Source: Acidimicrobiia bacterium (GTDB lineage: Bacteria > Actinomycetota > Acidimicrobiia > Spongiisociales > SHLN01). From it: a DNA stretch of 16,311 bases. Each line of letters begins with the position of its first letter. Position 1 is the stretch's first letter. Below the pieces are notes generated by a model, which worked only from the letters and a program-made list of their open reading frames with translations, made no database searches and was not told the origin of the DNA. Both the position numbers and the translations under genes were made by a program. This document shows, piece by piece, positions 1 through 6,726 of this stretch. The stretch is from NCBI GenBank assembly GCA_004283105.1, contig SHLN01000029.1, positions 1-16,311 of the forward strand, in the 5' to 3' direction.

Positions 1-102
1 GGATAGCGTCCGTTGATCCGGGCGATCCCTGCTTAGGTTCTTGTGATTCCGGGCGGGGCAGCGGGGTTACCCGACCAGCCGAGCGAACGCCGAAGCCGTT
101 GC

Positions 103-1548
103 CTACCGCCGCCAGAGCTCCCGCGTGAAGAGCAGCACGATGGGGAAGATTTCGAGACGACCGGCAATCATGAGCCCGGCGAGCAGCCACTTGCCGAGGG
201 CGGTTACTTCGAGGTACGTCTCCGTAGGCCCGAGGGCGCCGAGGCCCGGACCGACGTTGCCGAGCGCCGACGCGACCGCCGAGGCGGCGCTCACGAAGTC
301 GAGATCGGGACCGATGGCCGAGCTGAACACGCCGAACACGAACGTGCCGGTCATGAAGATGAACATGTAAAACAGGAAGAAGGCCTGGACCGATTGGACG
401 ATCGAATCGGGCACCTTCTGGCCGCCAAGCCGGACCGGAAAGACCCCCCGCGGGTGGATGACCTTACGAATGTCGGCCAGTGATGCTCTCGTCAGCACCC
501 CGATCCGGTACGTCTTGACCGATCCGGCCGTAGAGCCGGCCATGCCCCCAACGAACATGAGCCCAACCACCATGATGGCGAGCGCCCCCGGCCACTGGTT
601 GAAGTCGGCGGTCGCATATCCGGTCGTGGTGACAAGCGACACCACGGTGAACACCGCATCCCGCACCGTACGGCCGATCCCGCCTCCCCATATGCCGATG
701 GCGGTGATGACAGAGGCGGCGCCGATGACGGCCGCGTAGATCTTGAGCTCAGAGTCACGGGTGTACTCCACCGGGTTGCGCAACCCCCGGTAGTGCAGGG
801 CGAACGACATCCCGGCCAGCAACATGAACACGATCACCACCCACTGGGCGTAGGCCGAGAAGCCTCCGAGTGACTCCGACGTTGTGCTGAACCCTCCGGT
901 CGAAAGCGTCGTGAATGAGTGAGCAATCGCTTCGAAGAGCGACATGTCGCCGACCCACAACAGCAGGGCCTCAACGGCGGTGAAGGCTACGTAGATGAAC
1001 CACAGTCGCTTGGCCGTCTCCTTGAAGCGCGGCGTCAGGCGGTCGGGACGCGGCCCGGGGGACTCGGCCCGGGCCAGCTCGACGCCTCCCACTCCCAGCA
1101 GCGGCAGGATCGCAATCGACAACACGATGATTCCCATTCCACCCAGCCACTGGCTGGTTGCCCGCCAGAACACCACGCCGTGGCCGATGCTCTCGGGCTC
1201 GGCGATGACCGAAGCGCCGGTAGTGGTGAACCCGGCCGCCGACTCGAAGATGGCGTTCGTGATCCCGTCGAGGGTGGAGGTCGCGATGTACGGCAACGTG
1301 CCGAACAACACAACCGCGATCCAGGCGAGGCCGACGATGGCGAAGCCCTCCCGGGTGGTGAGCTGGGCTTGTCTGCCGTACTTCCAGGCGACCCCTCCGA
1401 TGAGGATGGTGACGAGTGCCGCCACGAGAATCTCGACCATGTCGGCCCACTCCTGGTAGATGCCGGCCACGATGGCGGCCGGAATCATCGCCACTCCTAT
1501 GGCAGCGACCACCGCACCGAGGATGTATTGAAGGGTCCGATACGACAT
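103..1548 (-). CDS. trkH: Trk-type potassium uptake channel subunit TrkH
   Basis: Integral membrane K+-conducting subunit of the Trk system, which imports potassium under control of the cytoplasmic ring protein TrkA. The 481-residue protein is hydrophobic throughout and has the four pore-loop filters of the SKT superfamily: TTTGAS (about 108-113), STGGFS (216-221), TTTGYA (307-312) and NVGPG (431-435), each with the key Gly. The length is normal for TrkH, so it looks intact. It lies 15 bases downstream of trkA on the same strand and is almost certainly co-transcribed. The ATG at 1548 has no good Shine-Dalgarno, which fits translation coupled to trkA. The stop is at 103; the remaining 102 bases to the window edge show no gene or clear terminator. 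Family assignment is firm; ion selectivity (K+ rather than Na+) is inferred from the filter glycines. Confidence 0.96.
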   Translation of the reverse strand: MSYRTLQYILGAVVAAIGVAMIPAAIVAGIYQEWADMVEILVAALVTILIGGVAWKYGRQAQLTTREGFAIVGLAWIAVVLFGTLPYIATSTLDGITNAIFESAAGFTTTGASVIAEPESIGHGVVFWRATSQWLGGMGIIVLSIAILPLLGVGGVELARAESPGPRPDRLTPRFKETAKRLWFIYVAFTAVEALLLWVGDMSLFEAIAHSFTTLSTGGFSTTSESLGGFSAYAQWVVIVFMLLAGMSFALHYRGLRNPVEYTRDSELKIYAAVIGAASVITAIGIWGGGIGRTVRDAVFTVVSLVTTTGYATADFNQWPGALAIMVVGLMFVGGMAGSTAGSVKTYRIGVLTRASLADIRKVIHPRGVFPVRLGGQKVPDSIVQSVQAFFLFYMFIFMTGTFVFGVFSSAIGPDLDFVSAASAVASALGNVGPGLGALGPTETYLEVTALGKWLLAGLMIAGRLEIFPIVLLFTRELWRR

Positions 1549-1563
1549 GCGGCTAGTGGGGGG

Positions 1564-2892
1564 TCAAGAAAACGTCTTCTCTACGGTCGAGACGGCGTCG
1601 GGGAGGGCAATCGCCACGACATGGTCTCCAGGATGAATGATCGAATCGCCCCGGGGAACGATGGCCTGGCTGTTCCGGATGATGCCGGCGACAATCGCCG
1701 TCTTCGGCAACCCGATCTCGGCGAGCGACTTTCCGATGGAGTCGCTACTCGGATCAACCTGCAACTCGATCGCCTCCAGATTGCTGTCCTGGAAGGTCAC
1801 AACCGATTGCACCCTCCCCCGCCGCACATACCGGAGGATGGCGTTGGCGGCCGACAAGCGGGAAGAAACGCCGCTGTCGACCCTGGTCTCGTTGAGCAGG
1901 CTGACGTAGTCGAGGCGGTGATAGCGGGCGATGGCATTCTTAGCGCCGAGGCCCCTGGCAACGAGCGAGGCGACGACGTTGACCTCATCCCACTTGGTGA
2001 GGGCCAGGACGTCGTCAACGCTCTCGATGCCTTCCTGCCGGAGGAGTTCGGGATCCATCGGATCTCCGTGCACGACGATGACTCCCTGGCACTCGTCGGC
2101 TACGAGGCGGGTGGCCGCTTCTTCTTTGTCGATGAGGGTCACGGCGATGCCGTTTTCGCACAAGAGATTGGCGGTGACCCTCGCCAGACGTCCGGCACCG
2201 AAGATCATGACCCTCTTTGCCTTGTGGATGGTGATGCCCAGCAGGGGAGCAAGGTCCTCGACGAGTTCGGTGGGGGTGGCGATCAGAACGTGGTCCCCCT
2301 GCTCCACGATCGACTCCCCGCGAGCCACGAACGGCTCTCCCCCGCGCACGATGGCGGTGACGAGCCATTGCCAGTCGGTGGTCTGATTTCGCAGCTCCTC
2401 GAGCGTTATGTTCGAGAGCGGGGCGTCGGGTTGCACGAAGCCGCCGATGAGCGACAACGCCCCGTCGCCGAATGTGGCGTGCTCGCTGATGCCGCCCTCT
2501 GAGACGAGGAGGAGCAGATCCTTGGCGAGCTGCTCTTCGGGGTCGATGACGACGTCGACGCCGAGAATCTGAAGCTCATCGCGCAAGGCGGAGTCCTCGA
2601 CCCGGGCGATCTTGCGCGGGACCCCGAGGCGAGCGGCGGCGTGACAGGCGAGCACGTTGACCGCGTCGTTGTTGGTCACGGCGATGAGAAGTTCCGCCTT
2701 GTCGATGCCGGCTGCCTCAAGAATGACGGGCGACGCCCCGTTCCCCTGGATGGCGAGAATGTCGAGCGAGGACTGGAGTAAATCGACCTTGACGGGATCA
2801 TTGTCGATGACGACAACATCCTGGCCTTCGATGGAGAGACGTTCGGCGAGATAGCTCCCGACCGCCCCTGCTCCGACTATGACGATCCGCAT
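1564..2892 (-). CDS. trkA: Trk system potassium uptake regulatory protein TrkA
   Basis: Cytoplasmic gating ring subunit that binds NAD(H)/nucleotides and controls the TrkH channel. The 442 residues form two RCK repeats. The first opens with the Rossmann motif GAGAVG (7-12) and an acidic residue D30 at the end of strand 2. The second has GAGRLA (232-237), with the last Gly replaced by Ala, and D255. Each Rossmann domain is followed by a TrkA-C-like domain (about 130-215 and 365-442). This is the usual length for a two-domain TrkA. The start is supported by a GAGGTGG Shine-Dalgarno just upstream on the minus strand (about 2895-2901). It is first gene of the trkA-trkH unit and is divergent from the NfeD/flotillin pair. 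The weakened second nucleotide motif suggests that the two halves may bind different ligands (inference). Confidence 0.96.
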   Translation of the reverse strand: MRIVIVGAGAVGSYLAERLSIEGQDVVVIDNDPVKVDLLQSSLDILAIQGNGASPVILEAAGIDKAELLIAVTNNDAVNVLACHAAARLGVPRKIARVEDSALRDELQILGVDVVIDPEEQLAKDLLLLVSEGGISEHATFGDGALSLIGGFVQPDAPLSNITLEELRNQTTDWQWLVTAIVRGGEPFVARGESIVEQGDHVLIATPTELVEDLAPLLGITIHKAKRVMIFGAGRLARVTANLLCENGIAVTLIDKEEAATRLVADECQGVIVVHGDPMDPELLRQEGIESVDDVLALTKWDEVNVVASLVARGLGAKNAIARYHRLDYVSLLNETRVDSGVSSRLSAANAILRYVRRGRVQSVVTFQDSNLEAIELQVDPSSDSIGKSLAEIGLPKTAIVAGIIRNSQAIVPRGDSIIHPGDHVVAIALPDAVSTVEKTFS

Positions 2893-2926
2893 GGACCACC
2901 TCTGGTGAATCGACTACCAAGGCTAG

Positions 2927-2978
2927 CCACCGGTGGTTTTCTCGCCACTAGGCCGGACCGGTCGGCCGAACTACCACC
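2927..2978. repeat. Nested inverted repeats upstream of trkA
   Basis: Outer arms GGTGGT (2932-2937) and ACCACC (2973-2978) enclose an inner hairpin, GGCCG/CGGCC arms around the palindrome GACCGGTC (2956-2963), with one bulged G. A separate palindrome CCACCGGTGG (2927-2936) overlaps the left outer arm, so two alternative foldings exist. ACTACCA also occurs twice as a direct repeat (2913-2919 and 2970-2976). The position, 35-85 bases ahead of the trkA start, suits an operator or a leader structure; which one is not decidable from sequence. Confidence 0.4.
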
Positions 2979-3202
2979 TAGTTATTCCCATTTTGAGATC
3001 CCTAATTTCTGGGAGCGTTTTTGCGCACCGTACCATCCACCCCGATGAGGAGTTTCCGGGCCCCCAGCCGGGGCAGCAGGGCGGAACCCAGCAAATCCAT
3101 TGCCGTTCTGACCGTTTGCGTGCGCCGGTTCGCCCCCACCTCGACCCCCGGGAGCCTCCCATAGCCTGGAAATACATGGATGCACGGGCCGACCGATCCC
3201 GG

Positions 3203-3208
3203 TATCAT
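3203..3208 (+). promoter_or_regulatory. Possible -10 element for the nfeD-like/flotillin operon
   Basis: TATCAT in the context CCGGTATCATTAG would place a transcription start near 3214, about 40 bases before the nfeD-like start. No good -35 hexamer is visible 16-18 bases upstream, so this is a weak call. Confidence 0.28.
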
Positions 3209-3254
3209 TAGTTCCAATCCGGACATGGGGCTCCGGTATCGAAAGGGGCAACCC

Positions 3255-3881
3255 ATGTTCGGCTTCTATCTAGCCAGCGCAATCATCGGCTGGGCATTCG
3301 TCGGCCTGTTCCTCTTCGGAGGCATCGACACCGACGTCGACGCAGACTTCGATGCAGACCTGGACGCGGACTTCGACGCCGATCTCGACGCCGATGTCGA
3401 CGCCGACCTGGACTCTGACATCGGAGCCGGAGCCGGTATCGCTTCCAGCATCGCCTCGGCCGGGCTCAGCCTGCTGTCCTTCCGCTCGATCATGTTCTTC
3501 CTGGCATTCTTCGGGTTGACGGGAATCGTGCTCGATGTCATCGATGCGAGTGGATTGGCAACCCTGCTGGCCGCCATCGGCGTGGGGGCGTTCGCCTGGG
3601 TGTTCAACTCATTCGTGTTCCGGGCCCTCAAGGTGGCCGACGTATCCAGCAGCCTGAAGAAAGCAGACCTCCAGGGAGCCATGGGCGAAGTTGTTCTGCC
3701 CATCAGCCCGGGCCATCGTGGCCGCATCGCCATCGAAGTCGGGGATCAGCGCCGTTACCTCACTGCCCAACCGCACGACGCTACGAAGCAGAGCTCGTTT
3801 GCGGTCGGGGATCCCATCGTGGTGGTAGGCCTGGAAAAGGGCGCGGCCCTGGTATCGGGCCTTGACATTTTAGAGAGCTAG
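3255..3881 (+). CDS. NfeD/YqiJ-like membrane protein with Asp-rich repeat (flotillin partner)
   Basis: A 208-residue membrane protein of the type encoded next to flotillins (NfeD/YqiJ/YuaF group), thought to help build or anchor flotillin assemblies. Order of parts: N-terminal membrane span (about 4-23); a low-complexity acidic segment (25-55) made of repeated Asp-Ala-Asp-hydrophobic units; a Gly/Ala-rich linker; two further membrane segments (about 75-120); and a C-terminal globular part (about 135-208) in the position of the OB-fold of this family. The start at 3255 is chosen because AAAGGGG (3242-3248) lies just upstream and residue 1 leads directly into the first span; an upstream ATG at 3180 would add 25 hydrophilic, uncharacteristic residues. 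It is 22 bases from the flotillin gene. The pairing is strong evidence of role; the exact biochemical function is unknown. Confidence 0.82.
   Translation: MFGFYLASAIIGWAFVGLFLFGGIDTDVDADFDADLDADFDADLDADVDADLDSDIGAGAGIASSIASAGLSLLSFRSIMFFLAFFGLTGIVLDVIDASGLATLLAAIGVGAFAWVFNSFVFRALKVADVSSSLKKADLQGAMGEVVLPISPGHRGRIAIEVGDQRRYLTAQPHDATKQSSFAVGDPIVVVGLEKGAALVSGLDILES
3327..3419 (+). repeat. 12-bp in-gene tandem repeat encoding Asp-Ala-Asp-hydrophobic units
   Basis: About seven degenerate copies of a 12-base unit of the form GAC-GCC-GAC-(TTC/CTG/CTC/GTC) encode D-A-D-F/L/V. The codons vary at third positions (GAC/GAT, GCA/GCG/GCC), so the repeat is kept at protein level rather than being a fresh DNA expansion. 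The product has an Asp at every second residue for about 30 residues, immediately after the first membrane span. Confidence 0.85.
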
Positions 3882-3903
3882 AGACAGGAAGAAGGAGACG
3901 GAA

Positions 3904-5199
3904 ATGGATGTATTGATAGTTGTTGCCCTGCTCATCGTGGCGGTCATTGGCACCGTGCTCGTGGCGGTCAAGAGCCTGATTGTGATTTGCCCGCCCAACC
4001 GGGTGGCCGTTATCTCGGGTCGACAGCGGCAAGTAGCGGGGGGAGGTGCCGTCGGTTATCGGGTGTTGCGCGGCGGACGAACGCTGCGCATCCCACTCAT
4101 CGAGAAGGTGGACTGGATGGAGCTCAACACCATCACCATCGACGTCGGGGTCGGCCAGGCCTACTCGAAGGGGGCAATTCCCCTCGATGTGGAAGGCGTC
4201 GCCAACGTCAAGGTGTCGAGCCAGCCGGGACTGCTGGAGAACTCGGTTGAGCGTTTCCTCGGTGGCGGGATCGAGGTCATCCACGACATCGCCAAGGAGA
4301 CGCTCGAGGCCAACCTCCGTGGTGTGCTCGCCACGCTCACCCCGGAAGAGGTGAACGAGGATCGGCTCAAGTTCGCCCAGGTACTCATCGACGAAGCCGA
4401 CGACGACATGAAGACACTCGGGCTGGCCCTCGACGTGCTCAAGATTCAGAACGTCACCGATCAGGTGGGGTATCTGGATGCCGTCGGTCGTCGCAAGACC
4501 GCCCAGGTGCTCAAAGAGGCCAGGGTGGCCGAGGCACTCCGGGAGACCGAGGCTGAAGAAGAGGAAGCCGACGCTCGCCGGCGGGCGGAGACCGCCCGGG
4601 TAGAAGCCGATCTCGTCATCGCCGAGAAGGACAACTCCCTGCGCGTGCTTCAGGCCGAACTGGAGAAGGTCGCGATAGAGAAGGAGCGCGAGGCGGCCGT
4701 GGCCGGTGACCGTGCCCAGGCGATCGCCGAGCAGTCGTTGGAAGACGAGCGGATCAAACTGCAAGAGCGCCGGCTAGAAGCCGACGTCATCACCCCGGCC
4801 CGCGCCAAGAAAGAGGCGATGGAGCTGGAAGCAAAGGGTGCGGCCGCTCAGATCATCGAGGATGGAAACGCCCAGGTCCACGTGCTCCAACGGCTCACCG
4901 ACCAGTACCAGGCAGCCGGGACGAGTGCCCAGGACATCTTCGTGCTCAACATGCTCCCGCAGCTGGTGAGCGAGATCGTGTCCACGGTCAAGGGTGTGAG
5001 CATCGACAAGGTATCGGTCATCGACAGCGCCGGCAGTGGATCGCAGGGCGTATCGAACGTGGTCGGCCAGCTGCCCGCAGCGGTGATCACCATCACCGAA
5101 CAAATCGAGAACGCCACCGGGATCAACATCCTCGAGGCGTTGCGGAGAGACGAGCCCGTGGCGGTGGCTGCGGCCCCTGCGGAGGCCTCCGAGGAGTAG
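3904..5199 (+). CDS. Flotillin-family SPFH-domain protein
   Basis: Membrane-scaffold protein of the flotillin/YqiK/FloA-FloT type, which organises membrane microdomains. The 431 residues comprise an N-terminal membrane segment (about 4-22), an SPFH domain (about 27-195, with the typical CPPNRVAVISG entry and the later EAxxRGVLATLTPEEV stretch), a long charged helical coiled coil (about 195-340) rich in Glu/Ala/Arg heptads, and a C-terminal part ending in an Ala/Glu tail. The length is somewhat below that of larger YqiK proteins but within the family range. AAGAAGGAG (3888-3896) is a strong ribosome-binding site. It follows the NfeD-like gene by 22 bases and is closed by a 12-bp hairpin at 5219-5245, so the two form a compact operon. 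The name floA/yqiK is not assigned because orthology cannot be settled here. Confidence 0.93.
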   Translation: MDVLIVVALLIVAVIGTVLVAVKSLIVICPPNRVAVISGRQRQVAGGGAVGYRVLRGGRTLRIPLIEKVDWMELNTITIDVGVGQAYSKGAIPLDVEGVANVKVSSQPGLLENSVERFLGGGIEVIHDIAKETLEANLRGVLATLTPEEVNEDRLKFAQVLIDEADDDMKTLGLALDVLKIQNVTDQVGYLDAVGRRKTAQVLKEARVAEALRETEAEEEEADARRRAETARVEADLVIAEKDNSLRVLQAELEKVAIEKEREAAVAGDRAQAIAEQSLEDERIKLQERRLEADVITPARAKKEAMELEAKGAAAQIIEDGNAQVHVLQRLTDQYQAAGTSAQDIFVLNMLPQLVSEIVSTVKGVSIDKVSVIDSAGSGSQGVSNVVGQLPAAVITITEQIENATGINILEALRRDEPVAVAAAPAEASEE

Positions 5200-5218
5200 C
5201 CAGAGCCTCCCACCAGGC

Positions 5219-5245
5219 AAGAGGGCGCCCGGCGGGCGCCCTCTT
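5219..5245 (+). terminator. Terminator-like hairpin after flotillin gene
   Basis: A perfect 12-bp stem (AAGAGGGCGCCC and its complement) with a 3-base GGC loop starts 19 bases after the flotillin stop. Only two T follow within the stem and there is no U-tract, as is common in high-GC actinobacteria. It separates the flotillin operon from the sigma factor gene. Confidence 0.85.
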
Positions 5246-5285
5246 CCCATTGCTCACCTCTCACATGCCCGGCACCACGACCTAT

Positions 5286-5310
5286 GTAACGAGTTGAATC
5301 TGTTTGTTAC
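5286..5310. promoter_or_regulatory. Inverted repeat upstream of sigma factor gene
   Basis: GTAAC (5286-5290) and GTTAC (5306-5310) form 5-bp arms separated by 15 bases, in a locally AT-rich island between the flotillin terminator and the sigma gene. A possible -10 (TGTATC, 5331-5336) follows. It could be an operator or part of an autoregulated ECF promoter; arms this short can arise by chance. Confidence 0.25.
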
Positions 5311-5352
5311 GCGAACGGGCGCGCCGGGCATGTATCAAGTATGGGGAGAGCC

Positions 5353-5916
5353 ATGACCACCGGCAGTGGAAAGTCGACCACCGACGAGACCGCCTATCGC
5401 ACCCTCTACGACGCCCACTACCGGGACGTGCTGGCCTACTGCCGGCGCCGCGCCAATCCCGCCGACGCCCAGGACGCTGCCGCCGAGGTGTTCGCCATTG
5501 CATGGCGCCGTAGGGCCGAAATGCCGGCGGGAGACCAGGCCCGCCCGTGGCTGTTTGGCGTTGCCTATCGGGTTCTCTCTCATCAGTGGCGTAGCTCCAA
5601 CCGGAGGGGCCGTTTGACCAGGCGCCTCTCGTCCTTTCGCCCGCTCCCTCAGGAAGGTCCAGACACCCAGGTTGTCCAGCACCGGGACTACGAGTTGGTG
5701 CGCTCCGCCGCCGCCCGCCTCGATCCTCTCGACCAGGAGGTCCTACGCCTCGTCATGTGGGAGGAGCTCAGCCATGAACAGGTTGCAGACATGATCGGTT
5801 CGACTATTCCGGCTGCCAAGCAACGATTTCACCGTGCCAAACGCCGCCTGGCACGGGAGTTCAAGAGACTCGGCGGCACCGCCAACCCCATTGCTCGGGA
5901 AGAAGGTGGGTCATGA
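5353..5916 (+). CDS. RNA polymerase sigma factor, sigma-70 family (ECF-like)
   Basis: Alternative sigma factor that directs RNA polymerase to a specific promoter set. From the ATG at 5353 it has 187 residues, typical of ECF sigmas: region 2 (about 15-84, with YRTLYDAHYRDVLAYCRRR and the DAAAEVFAIAWRR helix) and region 4 (about 117-173, helix-turn-helix LSHEQVADMIG...AAKQRFHRAKRRL), joined by a basic linker. There is no extra C-terminal domain. The start at 5353 is preferred because GGGGAGAG (5343-5350) precedes it; an ATG at 5341 in the same frame adds four residues and has no Shine-Dalgarno. The stop overlaps the start of the next gene as ATGA (5913-5916), so the two are translationally coupled, the arrangement expected of a sigma factor and its regulator. 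The regulated stress is not evident. Confidence 0.93.
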   Translation: MTTGSGKSTTDETAYRTLYDAHYRDVLAYCRRRANPADAQDAAAEVFAIAWRRRAEMPAGDQARPWLFGVAYRVLSHQWRSSNRRGRLTRRLSSFRPLPQEGPDTQVVQHRDYELVRSAAARLDPLDQEVLRLVMWEELSHEQVADMIGSTIPAAKQRFHRAKRRLAREFKRLGGTANPIAREEGGS

Positions 5917-6713
5917 GTTACGACGATCGCGTCCTTGCCCTGTTCGCCGAGGCGAACCCGGTCTTGGATCACGCAGCTCTCGACGACCTCATGCGACCCA
6001 CCCTGTCACTCATCGAGCAAGGGGAAGACCCAATGTCGGACACCAAACAACAGCCCATCGAGATCGACCGGCCGATTGTGAGGCAGGAAGGCAATCGAGG
6101 GAGGCTCTTCGGCCTAGCGGCTGCGGTGGCCGCCCTCGTGCTGGGTACCGCCGCCTGGATCGGTCTGAACGGGTCCAGCGAGAAGACAACCGAGGCGACC
6201 GGCGGTGAGGCCGTCACCATCATCGAAACGTTCTTTCAGAAATGGAACGAGGGCGACATCAACGGAGCCATGAGGTTGGTCGGCGACCAGGACTTCATCG
6301 AAGGCAATTTGTTCTTGGAGCCCACGATGGGCTACGTCGCGGCAGTTGAGCCAGAAGGTTGGTTCTGGTCTGTGACCGACTGCACCGAGCAAGTGCCAGG
6401 TACCTACAGCTGCCTAGTGGAGCTCATCGGCGATCCGCTCCTGGACGCTATGGGAGTTGCTGCCCGGCAAACTCAGTTCAAGGTCGAGGAAGGCAAACTG
6501 ACACAGGTCCCGGCATCGGTCGGGGTGGCAGGACTGGTCGATCGCCGGCTGGCGACCTACGCCCAGGAACAGGATCCCGCCGGGTACGAAGCGGTGTGTG
6601 TCGGCTCCAATGGACGGGCCTGGGAGGAGAACGGTGTGGTCTACAACCAGGCCTGCGGCGCCTTCCTGTCTCAGTACGTTGCACCCCTGGCCGCGGAGCT
6701 GACTGCACCGTAG
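5913..6713 (+). CDS. Single-span membrane protein coupled to sigma factor; putative anti-sigma-like partner
   Basis: 266 residues with a cytoplasmic-type N-terminal part (1-64), one membrane span (about 65-85) and an outside domain (about 95-266). The outer domain begins with a helix-rich stretch (TIIETFFQKWNEGDINGAM, about 102-120) reminiscent of SnoaL/NTF2-like folds, and it carries four Cys in two pairs (spacings 10 and 17), suggesting disulfides outside the cell. The 4-base overlap with the sigma gene and the topology suggest it holds or releases the sigma factor. However, no HxxxCxxC zinc anti-sigma motif is present in the N-terminal part, so the role is inference. A second in-frame ATG at 6033 has its own GGGGAAG (6021-6027) site and would give a 226-residue form without most of the cytoplasmic segment. 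The N-terminal MSYDDRVLALFAEANPV stretch looks genuine, so 5913 is kept as the main start. Confidence 0.78.
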   Translation: MSYDDRVLALFAEANPVLDHAALDDLMRPTLSLIEQGEDPMSDTKQQPIEIDRPIVRQEGNRGRLFGLAAAVAALVLGTAAWIGLNGSSEKTTEATGGEAVTIIETFFQKWNEGDINGAMRLVGDQDFIEGNLFLEPTMGYVAAVEPEGWFWSVTDCTEQVPGTYSCLVELIGDPLLDAMGVAARQTQFKVEEGKLTQVPASVGVAGLVDRRLATYAQEQDPAGYEAVCVGSNGRAWEENGVVYNQACGAFLSQYVAPLAAELTAP

Positions 6714-6726
6714 GAGGTTCTCCTAC
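6710..6726. terminator. Small hairpin spanning the convergent stop codons
   Basis: GTAGGAG-GTT-CTCCTAC is a perfect 7-bp stem with a 3-base loop. It contains the TAG of the rightward gene (6711-6713) and reaches the first base of the leftward kinase stop (6726-6728). It may act as a weak bidirectional terminator in the 12-base gap. Confidence 0.4.

Larger units (their letters stand above)
2893..3254. other. Divergent intergenic region between trkA and the nfeD-like gene
   Basis: This 362-base stretch holds no convincing gene; short open frames on both strands lack family resemblance and ribosome-binding sites. The trkA-proximal part (2921-2981) is rich in inverted repeats. Bases around 2981-3025 are AT-richer than the surroundings and include a weak TCCC/GGGA hairpin followed by five T. 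The remainder, to about 3190, shows nothing I can name. The last 60 bases carry a possible promoter for the rightward genes. I looked for a c-di-AMP (ydaO) or other K+-linked riboswitch in front of trkA and could not recognise one. Confidence 0.6.

Noticed and set aside
1..102. Possible end of a further gene at the left edge
   Set aside because: The 102 bases after the trkH stop show no recognisable coding or RNA signal on either strand.
919..2502. Long plus-strand open frame (over 500 codons) opposite trkA/trkH
   Set aside because: Composition is Gly/Asp/Arg-rich without family resemblance and it runs antisense to two certain genes; it is a high-GC shadow frame.
2893..3000. c-di-AMP (ydaO) riboswitch before trkA
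   Set aside because: Only simple inverted repeats are visible; the long conserved multi-helix core could not be recognised.
2933..3211. Short open frames in the trkA/nfeD-like intergenic region, both strands
   Set aside because: No ribosome-binding sites, no family resemblance, and they overlap one another and the regulatory structures.
3781..4764. Minus-strand open frame opposite the flotillin gene
   Set aside because: Antisense to a clear SPFH/coiled-coil protein; the translated product is low-complexity Leu/His/Gly text.
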